Shown: piece after piece, positions 43,734 through 51,383 of the stretch
Numbering within the stretch: the first letter of the stretch is position 1
Layout of the letters: the number at the start of each line of letters is the position of its first letter
Assembly (NCBI GenBank): GCA_016939365.1
Contig: JAFGHD010000007.1
Span: forward strand, 1 to 62,565
Length of the DNA stretch: 62,565 nt
Source of the DNA: Bacteroidales bacterium
GTDB lineage: Bacteria; Bacteroidota; Bacteroidia; Bacteroidales; JAFGHD01
Reading direction: 5' to 3'
Made by a program: the position numbers and the translations under genes
The notes under the pieces: generated by a model
Databases searched by the model: none
Seen by the model: the letters and a program-made list of their open reading frames with translations, nothing else
What the model was told of the DNA's origin: nothing

Positions 43734-44251
43734 AAGATGCGCTCATTATAACTCCTAAAACCAAAATTACTGAGCTTCTGGAAGCCTGTCCGGAACTCGA
43801 AGAGGTGCTGGTGGACCTGGTCCCTGCATTCAGGAATCTGAAGAATCCAATACTGCGCCGGACTGTGGCGAGGGTCACTTCCATCGCCCAGGCTGCCGCT
43901 ATCGGCAACCTGCCGGTGGATACGGTCGTCAACAAGCTGCGGGGAATAACCGGGCAGGAAGCCCTCGGGCAGATCGAAAGCACTCCAGGATACGCGAATG
44001 ATAACCCCGCCTGGTTCTTGGAGGAAAAGATCAGCAAGAGGTTCGACGCCCGGAGCATGATCGCTTCCGGAGGCAATCCCCTTTCACTCGTGATGCAGGA
44101 TCTCAGGGATTGGCCCGCAGGTGAAATCTATGAGCTGACCACGCCATTCCTTCCCGCACCGCTGATCGACATGGTGAGGGAAATGGGGTTTGCTGTCTGG
44201 TCCAGGATGGAGAATGAAAGCCTGTTCAGGAGTTGTTTTATCAGGATTTGA
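43730..44251 (+). CDS. DUF1858/DUF2249-type protein of the nitrite/NO cluster
   Basis: 173 residues. The first 70 (TKITELLEACPELEEVLVDL, FRNLKNPILRRTVARVTSI) are a DUF1858-like helical bundle. The second part (GNPLSLVMQDLRDWPAGEIYELTTPF, LIDMVREMGFAVWSRM) resembles DUF2249. Such proteins occur beside hemerythrin/DUF438 and NO-related genes; their chemistry is not known. It is joined to the PAS frame by an ATGA overlap. Confidence 0.75.
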   Translation: MKDALIITPKTKITELLEACPELEEVLVDLVPAFRNLKNPILRRTVARVTSIAQAAAIGNLPVDTVVNKLRGITGQEALGQIESTPGYANDNPAWFLEEKISKRFDARSMIASGGNPLSLVMQDLRDWPAGEIYELTTPFLPAPLIDMVREMGFAVWSRMENESLFRSCFIRI

Positions 44252-44432
44252 TGGGTGGTGGGAACTTGAATGGCAGGGTGAAGGTCTCTGAAACTGATTT
44301 TTTTATTGGGTTAAGAGATGAGATTGCTGAAATTATTCCGAATAATATACACATATATGATATTTTGTTCATAATTTTATGCTCGCAAGAGACAGCCGGT
44401 CCCAACCGGCGGTCTTCCGGGATCAAAACGGT

Positions 44433-45035
44433 ATGATGAAGCTACTCAGCATGATTAGCGATCTGGTTCCTCCTCCGGCCTGGAGGATACCGGTCATCAT
44501 CCTTCTGGGGATCATCACGGGCCTGGGATTCTATCTCTTTCGGATTTCCAATGCCGTTTCATACCTTTCAGATGAACCGGAAACCTGTATCAACTGCCAT
44601 GTGATGAATCCGCAGTATGTCACATGGAACCACAGCTCCCACCGCGAGGTGGCCCACTGCAATGATTGCCACGTACCGCATGATTTTTTCCTGAACAAAT
44701 ACTATTTCAAGGCTATGGATGGCCTGAGGCATGCCACCATTTTCACCCTCCGGGCCGAGCCCCAGGTGATCAGGATCAAAAGCGCCGGTAAAAGGGCGGT
44801 TCAGCAGAACTGTATCCGCTGTCATGAGTATCTTGTTTCTGACCATGCAGGTATTGCCCGCTTTCCGGATATGAAGCACTCCCGCATGGAACGGAGCTGT
44901 GTGGACTGCCACCGGGAAACCCCCCATGGCCGCGTGAACAGCCTGGCATCAGTGCCCAACGCCCGGATACCCGCGCAAAAACCGGTGGTTCCCGACTGGC
45001 TGAAAAAAAAAGGATCGGCAGTAAATAAATTGTGA
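44433..45035 (+). CDS. nrfH: Cytochrome c nitrite reductase small subunit (quinol oxidase)
   Basis: 200 residues from the ATG at 44433; an upstream ATG at 44379 adds 18 residues before the membrane anchor. One N-terminal helix (IPVIILLGIITGLGFYLF) is followed by four heme motifs CINCH, CNDCH, CIRCH and CVDCH, the standard NapC/NrfH set. It takes electrons from menaquinol and passes them to NrfA. The stop is 3 bases from the nrfA start. A 180-base gap upstream probably holds a promoter, but no clean consensus box was found. Confidence 0.95.
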   Translation: MMKLLSMISDLVPPPAWRIPVIILLGIITGLGFYLFRISNAVSYLSDEPETCINCHVMNPQYVTWNHSSHREVAHCNDCHVPHDFFLNKYYFKAMDGLRHATIFTLRAEPQVIRIKSAGKRAVQQNCIRCHEYLVSDHAGIARFPDMKHSRMERSCVDCHRETPHGRVNSLASVPNARIPAQKPVVPDWLKKKGSAVNKL

Positions 45036-45038
45036 ACC

Positions 45039-46541
45039 ATGGAAAAAAAACACCGCATGAGAAACTGGTTGCTGTTTGTCGTTACAGTACTGGTTGTTTT
45101 TTTACTGGGTCTGCTGGCTTCATCGATCGTGGAGCGGCGGGCGGAAACAGCATATGTGTTTAAGCCGCAAGTGAAGATCGGGCCGCATGAGCCCAGGAAT
45201 TCCGTATGGGGGAAGAACTTCCCGAGAGAGTACCAGTCCTACCTGTTGACCTCTGATACTACATTCAGGAGCAAATACAACGGCAGCGCCATGATCGATA
45301 TGCTCGGGGTGGATCCGAGGTTGGTGGTGCTCTGGGCAGGGTACAGCTTCTCGAAGGACTACAACCAGGGGCGCGGCCATTATTACGCTGTGACCGACAA
45401 TATCAACATACTGCGCACAGGTGGACCCACAGGACCGGATGACGGCCCCATGCCCACCACCTGCTGGACCTGCAAATCCCCGGATGTGCCGCGCATCATG
45501 AACCGCGACGGCATCACGGAGTTTTACCGGGGCAGATGGGCCCGTCTGGGACCGGAGATCGTCAACCCTATCGGCTGCGCCGACTGCCATGACCCGGTCA
45601 CCATGAACCTGGTCATCACCAGACCGGCACTTATCGAGGCATTTGAACGCCGTGGAATGAATATCACGATGGCCACCTATCAGCAGATGCGGTCGCTCGT
45701 ATGCGCCCAGTGCCATGTGGAATATTATTTCGACAAGAACCGGCCGGGCGCGGAAGGGGCTGAATACCTCACCTTTCCCTGGGACAAGGGATTCTCAGCC
45801 GAAAGTATTGAAGATTATTATGATGCGTATCAGTTCGAAGACTGGACCCATGCCCTGAGCCGTGCTCCTATGCTCAAGGCCCAGCATCCGGGCTACGAGG
45901 TCTTCATGACCGGCGTGCATGCCCAGCGCGGCGTTTCATGTGCCGACTGCCACATGCCTTACCGTTCCGAAGGCGGGCAGAAGTTCACAGACCACCATAT
46001 CCAGAGCCCGCTGAACAATATCGCCGCATCATGTCAGGTGTGCCATCGGGAAGAAGCACTGCAGCTGGTCAGTGACGTCTACAACCGGCAGGATCAGATC
46101 ATCCGGAACCGCGACAGGCTGGAGGAGTTGCTGGTGCGTGCGCATGTCGAGGCAAAGCTTGCCTGGGACCTGGGCGCCACTGAAAAGATGATGAAGGATG
46201 TGCTGAAGGATATCCGGCATGCCCAGTGGCGATGGGATTATGCCGCCTCCAGCCACGGCGGATCATTCCATTCACCCGTCGAGATATCCCGGGTGATCGG
46301 CAGCGCCATCGCCATCGCACAGGAAGCACGGCTGAAACTGGCCCGGGTATTGTCCACACTCGGACACAATGAGGAGGTGCCATACCCTGACATCTCCACC
46401 AAGGCCAAAGCCCAGGCCTTCATCGGCCTGGATATGGACAAACTCCGGGAGGAAAAAAGACAGTTCAAACAGAACATCCTCCCCGGATGGCTGGAAGAGG
46501 CACGGCAGCGCGAAGCGGGGTGGGAGGTGACGATACGGTAA
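45039..46541 (+). CDS. nrfA: Ammonia-forming cytochrome c nitrite reductase, catalytic subunit
   Basis: 500 residues with an N-terminal anchor or signal (about 8-30). Five heme motifs: the catalytic CWTCK at 142-146, then CADCH (180), CAQCH (222), CADCH (301) and CQVCH (332). A lysine-ligated first heme is diagnostic of NrfA. It reduces nitrite to ammonium with six electrons in the periplasm and can also consume NO. Cytochrome c maturation genes, often next to nrfHA in this phylum, are not in the window. Confidence 0.97.
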   Translation: MEKKHRMRNWLLFVVTVLVVFLLGLLASSIVERRAETAYVFKPQVKIGPHEPRNSVWGKNFPREYQSYLLTSDTTFRSKYNGSAMIDMLGVDPRLVVLWAGYSFSKDYNQGRGHYYAVTDNINILRTGGPTGPDDGPMPTTCWTCKSPDVPRIMNRDGITEFYRGRWARLGPEIVNPIGCADCHDPVTMNLVITRPALIEAFERRGMNITMATYQQMRSLVCAQCHVEYYFDKNRPGAEGAEYLTFPWDKGFSAESIEDYYDAYQFEDWTHALSRAPMLKAQHPGYEVFMTGVHAQRGVSCADCHMPYRSEGGQKFTDHHIQSPLNNIAASCQVCHREEALQLVSDVYNRQDQIIRNRDRLEELLVRAHVEAKLAWDLGATEKMMKDVLKDIRHAQWRWDYAASSHGGSFHSPVEISRVIGSAIAIAQEARLKLARVLSTLGHNEEVPYPDISTKAKAQAFIGLDMDKLREEKRQFKQNILPGWLEEARQREAGWEVTIR

Positions 46542-46687
46542 ATAGCCTCCGATCCGGTTTCGATTCCTCTCCGTCAGCTTATGGTGAAGGCTGTATCAAC
46601 CGTCAGGAAACAAATAATGAAAGTAATGATGTAAAAAACGGTTATCTTATCCTCAGGAATTATTCAAATATCCCCTGTATAGTATAT

Positions 46688-48547
46688 CTATATTTTTGTT
46701 GTTGTATCATATGCATTTTTGATTGCATGCTGCGCGTTACCTACTTTTTTGGCATCGCCGATAATATGAACCCGGATACTCTCCTTCAATTCGTTTTCCA
46801 GCGGGTTATAACTTTCCATCCCTGTTGAAACCACAATAATATCAACGTCATCAAATTGAATATCTATACCATCTTTTTCTGCAAAAACGGTTTTTCCGTC
46901 AACTTCCTTAATATGTGTATGATCACTGAAAACCGTTTCTTTTTCTTTCATCATCTTCAGAGAAAGGGTTTTTGCGATCATCTCCATATCTTCTCCAAAA
47001 TCAGTTGTTCGTTTGACTATAATTACCTTGTTATTAAGTGGTATTAACGCCGTTGCAATATCGACCCCAATAAGGCCTCCGCCAATTATTAAGACTTTTT
47101 TGTTTCTTGGAAGGTTTTCTTTCAATAATATTTCCGCCCAGAAGAAATTATGTAATCCATTTATATTCATTTTTTTCGGCCTTGAACCGGTGGCCAGAAC
47201 CACTTCATCATATTGGTCTATTAAATCTGATTTTACTGCTTCTTTATGTACTACATTTATGTTATTATCCCTTATTTCTCTGACATAAAATGGGATCAAT
47301 CTTTCCATGGAAAGTTTGTTTGGGGTAAGAGGTGCAAGATTAAACTGCCCGCCAAGTTTATCTTTTTCAAAAAGTGTTACTTTGTGTCCTCTCAAATTCA
47401 ATGTTAAAGCAGCTTCCATCCCGGCAAGACCGCCACCAACAACAGCAATGTTTTTGGATTTTTCCGCTTTTCCCAAAACATCATTCTCCTGACCAACCAT
47501 CGGATTTACGAGACATTGCAGGCCTTGTCCTGCTTTTACCCCACCCAGGCAACCTTCGGCACATGCCAGGCACGGACGTATATTGCCTTTCACTGTATTT
47601 AAACATTTCCCGACAAAATGAGGATCCGCAACAAGTGCTCTCCCTATTGCAATATACTCCGCCTTGTAATGCTCTTTAAGATTTATGATGTCATCTCTTG
47701 AGTTTATCTGGCCAACATAAATCGTTGGAATATTTACATCCTGCTGTATCTTGTTGGCGAACTCCCATGTTTTTCCTTTGGGTACAAACATGTGCTGAAA
47801 AAACCATGGCGGAGTGTTACAAACGGTACCGGCAGACACATGGATGGCATCAATCGATTTCTCTTTCAGTATCTTCGAAAATTCAATCATTTCCTCCAAC
47901 TTGATCCCATCCGGGATCATTTCGTCACCACTGATTCTGACAATAACCGGTAAATTGGTTACAGATCTTACAGCACCCAGAATTTCCAATGGGAATCTTA
48001 TCCTGTTTTCAAAACTCCCCCCGTATTCATCTGTCCTGTCATTGACTTGTGGTGAAATGAACTGTGCTGCGAGATAACCGTGTCCAAACTGAAGTTCAAT
48101 GATATCAAAACCTGCTTGTTCTGCCCGTCTTGCAGCTTCTGCAAATAGATGAACAGCATCATTGATATCATTTTTGTCCATTCTTTTGGGAGTTGCACCT
48201 CCCATTTCACAGACTTTATCCGTTGATGAATAATAATAATTTCCGGGGATTTTCGGGTTGGCCATTCTCCCCGGATGGTTTAAATGCGCAATTACTTTGG
48301 TATCAAACTGATGTATTTTGTCTGTTAATTTTTTCAATCCTTTGATTTTGTCATCATTATCAATGCCTATTTGAGTAGGTATTTCCCTTAATCGTTTATC
48401 AATATACAGAGGCTCAGGTGTAATTGCTCCAATAAATTCGCTTCTTGTTTCATAAAACTTCAGATGTTTGTCATTGATAATACCTGTTCCATCGCTGTAT
48501 CCTGTTTTAACAGGAGCGAAAATGAAATTGTTATTAAGTTTTAACAT
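46688..48547 (-). CDS. Old-yellow-enzyme-type NADH:flavin oxidoreductase with Fe-S and FAD/NAD domains
   Basis: 619 residues in the 2,4-dienoyl-CoA reductase/trimethylamine dehydrogenase layout. An FMN TIM barrel (1-330) has FGHGYLAAQFISPQVNDRTD and EYIAIGRALVADP. A [4Fe-4S] cluster site reads CLACAEGC plus a distal Cys in GLQCLVNP. An FAD domain (VVGGGLAGMEAAL) and NAD domain (IIGGGLIGVDIATAL) complete it. It reduces an activated double bond of an unknown substrate, using NAD(P)H. The gene is visibly richer in A+T, Lys, Asn and Ile than its neighbours, suggesting recent acquisition. Confidence 0.9.
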   Translation of the reverse strand: MLKLNNNFIFAPVKTGYSDGTGIINDKHLKFYETRSEFIGAITPEPLYIDKRLREIPTQIGIDNDDKIKGLKKLTDKIHQFDTKVIAHLNHPGRMANPKIPGNYYYSSTDKVCEMGGATPKRMDKNDINDAVHLFAEAARRAEQAGFDIIELQFGHGYLAAQFISPQVNDRTDEYGGSFENRIRFPLEILGAVRSVTNLPVIVRISGDEMIPDGIKLEEMIEFSKILKEKSIDAIHVSAGTVCNTPPWFFQHMFVPKGKTWEFANKIQQDVNIPTIYVGQINSRDDIINLKEHYKAEYIAIGRALVADPHFVGKCLNTVKGNIRPCLACAEGCLGGVKAGQGLQCLVNPMVGQENDVLGKAEKSKNIAVVGGGLAGMEAALTLNLRGHKVTLFEKDKLGGQFNLAPLTPNKLSMERLIPFYVREIRDNNINVVHKEAVKSDLIDQYDEVVLATGSRPKKMNINGLHNFFWAEILLKENLPRNKKVLIIGGGLIGVDIATALIPLNNKVIIVKRTTDFGEDMEMIAKTLSLKMMKEKETVFSDHTHIKEVDGKTVFAEKDGIDIQFDDVDIIVVSTGMESYNPLENELKESIRVHIIGDAKKVGNAQHAIKNAYDTTTKI

Positions 48548-48575
48548 TGCATTTCTTGTTGGTTTTGTCAGGTGC

Positions 48576-48583
48576 CAAAGTTA
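48576..48583 (-). promoter_or_regulatory. Candidate -7 box for the old-yellow-enzyme-type gene
   Basis: TAACTTTG on the minus strand fits TAnnTTTG, 28 bases upstream of the start codon. Confidence 0.45.
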
Positions 48584-48853
48584 ATAATAATGGTATCGGC
48601 ACCTCTGTTCTTAAAATCCCTGAAGACCTCCTGTTACGCAAACGGGTTTCCGTGAATATCGGGAATAACAGCAACTTGCATTTAAATCATTGTGTTAATC
48701 ATGGATTTCTGTACTATGATATTTTTTCAATGAAGAGCCCGTTCCGAAAACAAAAAATGAGTAATAATGCAGGGATGGAGCTTTTGCTTTTTCAGAGCGG
48801 TTTCAATTTTTTTAATTCCATTTCTTACCACAAGGTCAATGAGGCACGAAGGA

Positions 48854-49291
48854 TCATAAAGCCATTAGGTTTTCTTTCATTATAGCATGTTTGCTGTCAA
48901 GCGAAATCATCCAGAATTCCTCGTTTGGCTGAAATCCAGGTTTTGCTTTACAGTAATTGATAAGTTCTTCTTTTGACTGTGTTACCGGTAATTGCTCGGC
49001 TTGCTGCTTATGGTAGAGAAGTGAAACTTCTTTAATAAATTTCCGAAGTGCAAGAGCTTTGTCTTTGAAAAAAGGAATCCGATGTAATTCACTCTCATCT
49101 GCATCGAAAAATCCTTTAATAGATCCAAATTTTTCTATAGCCTGTTTTGCTGCAGGTTTGACATCTTTTTGAGGTACGACAAATGTGAGAAATAACTCTA
49201 TTATTTCGTATGGCTGTAAGCCGTAAATTCCCTGTCTGATAAAACGATCTCTTAACCGGTTTCGGTGGTCGAGGTAATGTGGTTTTCCCAT
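48854..49291 (-). pseudogene. RadC-like protein lacking the JAB domain
   Basis: 145 residues from the ATG at 49291 (MGKPHYLDHRNRL); a start at 49327 is less likely. The UPF0758 N-terminus is clear: a helix-hairpin-helix part (LQPYEIIELFLTFVVPQKDV, AIEKFGSIKGFFDAD, LHRIPFFKDKALALRKF) and the strand EEFWMISLDSKHAIMKEN. The frame then stops at LMAL, before the JAB core with its HxHPSG metal site. A shifted frame continues LYDPSCLIDLVVRNGIKK and LHPCIITHFLF down to 48727, which looks like decayed coding sequence. RadC-type genes often ride on mobile elements. Composition matches the A+T-rich neighbour. Confidence 0.65.
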
Positions 49292-49392
49292 GTTGTTTTT
49301 ATTACTTATCACAGAGCCCTTCAACACATTTTACCATTACAGGGAATCTACTTTGTAACCTACCCGGTCCTACAGGCCAGCGAAACCGGGTA

Positions 49393-51036
49393 TCACCGTT
49401 TCAATATCTTTTGCTGCCGGAATTCCCCGTCGGATTCCATGGAAACGACATACACACCGGGCGGAATGCCGTCCAGGTAGAGCGTGGTTTCACCTGCGGA
49501 AGCATGCCTGTACATGACCCGGCATCCTGCCATATCAAAAATCACTATGTGTGTATCCGGAATGCCGTGAGGAAGGGTGATGTGCAGGATTCTGCCGCAT
49601 GGATTCGGGAACACGCTGAAATACGGGTCGTCTGAAGTATGTTGTATTCCCGTCTGCAGGGGGTGCTCATAGGCCCCGATATCCACTGTATCGTTCACGA
49701 TCCGGTCCACACCTGCCAGGTCCTTTTCCGGTAGCATCAGCCCTGTGGTATCGGGGTTTCCGCTGTTCACGCAGGGGGAGGTTTCACCGATCGAAAAAGG
49801 ATGTTCACCGGTCATGACAAATTCCGGATCCAGGTCGATATTCATCGTGTATGATCCGTTATAGTTAACTCCCATTCCCAGACCGAACGCCTGCCATCCG
49901 CCTTCGATGTCACAGTAAGAAAAGTCCGGATCAGAGTCATCCCCGCTCAGGTAGACCTGATCTCCCGCCCCCCCTGCAGTATTAGCGTAAATGATGGTGT
50001 TGACGGTCTCCGCGAAGGAATTGACGAAGTACAATCCGCCGCCCTCGCCGTATTGCATTGAGCCTGTGGTGTTGAAGCACACCGTATTGTTCACCATCAG
50101 CGCATCCGTATAGTACATCAGCGAAATGCCGCCGCCCATTCCTTCCGCATGGTTGGATGCTACCAGGTTGCTGATCAGCCATATGTCCTGGCAGGATTCC
50201 AGGTTCAGGCCGCCACCCTCCCCATCGTCAGTGCACTCATTCATCTCCACACGGTTGGCTGTACAAAGCACCCTGGCGCACCCGGCAAGGCCGATCCCGC
50301 CGCCGCAACAGTAGGCACCGCCATTGTTGTACACATGGTTCCCGGATATGATGATATCGGTCGAGTTCCGGATGCACACGCCTGCGCCTGTGGCATACCC
50401 AAGCCCGCTGAAGATCGGGTGGTGGTGGATGATGTTTCCCGAGATGAGGATATCATTTCCGTTATAGATATAGATGCCTCCCCCTTCAAAAGCATAGTTA
50501 TTTGAGTATATTTCATTGCTGATGATCTGCGGGGAGCCTCCCGACACCGCGATCCCGCCGCCGATACCGTACTGGTTCAGCCAGAAGCTGTTGTTTTTAA
50601 TATGGTTCCGCTCGATGACCGGGGAGCTGTTTTCGACATAGATGCCCAGACCGTTGGCAGCGCCCCCCTCAACTTCGCCGGGAGGCGGTGCTCCGTTCCG
50701 GATCGTAAAGCCTGCGATCCGCGCCGCCTGGCTCTCCCCATTGGTGAACCGCACCAGCCGGCTGTTCTGATTCAACCCGTCAATGACAGTCTGGTCGATA
50801 TAGGTCGTATCCCCGGTCAGCAGGTACCGGCTGCACAGAAGGATGTCTTTCCCAGAAAAATCAACGATCTCGGAATATGTGCCAGGCATTACAAGTACGG
50901 TATCTCCGTTTACAGCCATGCCAATACCCGCCTGGATGGTGGTGCAACTCCCGCCGCCCGATGGATCGACGGTGATAAGGGCGGGATGAGCATGGATACC
51001 GGTCATCAGCAATGGAATCATTATCAGCTTTTTCAT
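49393..51036 (-). CDS. Secreted right-handed beta-helix protein, T9SS type A
   Basis: 547 residues with a signal peptide (1-17). The body (30-380) is a beta-helix of short Asn/Gly/Ile-rich rungs (RNHIKNNSFWLNQYGIGG, ISNEIYSNNYAFEGGGIYI, ISGNHVYNNGGAYCCGGG). A C-terminal sorting domain with SVFPNPCGRILHITLP and ending QQKILKR follows. Relatives include pectate-lyase-fold polysaccharidases and adhesins. No catalytic residues can be assigned by eye, so an enzyme or binding role is open. No strong promoter box was found. Confidence 0.88.
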   Translation of the reverse strand: MKKLIMIPLLMTGIHAHPALITVDPSGGGSCTTIQAGIGMAVNGDTVLVMPGTYSEIVDFSGKDILLCSRYLLTGDTTYIDQTVIDGLNQNSRLVRFTNGESQAARIAGFTIRNGAPPPGEVEGGAANGLGIYVENSSPVIERNHIKNNSFWLNQYGIGGGIAVSGGSPQIISNEIYSNNYAFEGGGIYIYNGNDILISGNIIHHHPIFSGLGYATGAGVCIRNSTDIIISGNHVYNNGGAYCCGGGIGLAGCARVLCTANRVEMNECTDDGEGGGLNLESCQDIWLISNLVASNHAEGMGGGISLMYYTDALMVNNTVCFNTTGSMQYGEGGGLYFVNSFAETVNTIIYANTAGGAGDQVYLSGDDSDPDFSYCDIEGGWQAFGLGMGVNYNGSYTMNIDLDPEFVMTGEHPFSIGETSPCVNSGNPDTTGLMLPEKDLAGVDRIVNDTVDIGAYEHPLQTGIQHTSDDPYFSVFPNPCGRILHITLPHGIPDTHIVIFDMAGCRVMYRHASAGETTLYLDGIPPGVYVVSMESDGEFRQQKILKR

Positions 51037-51179
51037 GGCTTAGGGTGTTGATCCTGAACAAATAAAGATAATATAAATATTTCGAAAGTAGGTAGTAAAT
51101 TCTGCAGACTAAAGAAATGCTCCTTGATATGAGAACTGCAGAACTTGCAAGGAAACCGACCGGGACAACGGGAGGATAG

Positions 51180-51383
51180 TTAATTTGGTGGCATTAATTG
51201 ATACTCTCCCACCTTTATGTATATCCAGGCGAACTCTGCGTTGAAATTTTGAAATATCCCCTTGAGGAAATGAAGGTTTGACCTTTTTCCCATGCTCATC
51301 ATTGCAGAAACTGCAAATTGCACCGGTTTCTCGTGAAGTTCACCAGGGATGTCTTTTATACTACGGATCCTGTTCGTGATCAT
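51180..51383 (-). CDS. Possible small protein overlapping the permease stop
   Basis: A 67-codon frame that overlaps the stop of the FtsX-type gene by 4 bases (ATGA), which could allow coupled translation. The product has no recognisable motif. It may equally be chance; no second line of support is visible. Confidence 0.25.
   Translation of the reverse strand: MITNRIRSIKDIPGELHEKPVQFAVSAMMSMGKRSNLHFLKGIFQNFNAEFAWIYIKVGEYQLMPPN

Noticed and set aside
46487-46828. 113-residue plus-strand frame after nrfA
   Set aside because: It begins inside nrfA and runs into the antisense of the next gene; no protein features.
48547-48885. 112-residue plus-strand frame between the oxidoreductase and RadC
   Set aside because: No recognisable motif; the minus-strand remnant of RadC explains part of it better.
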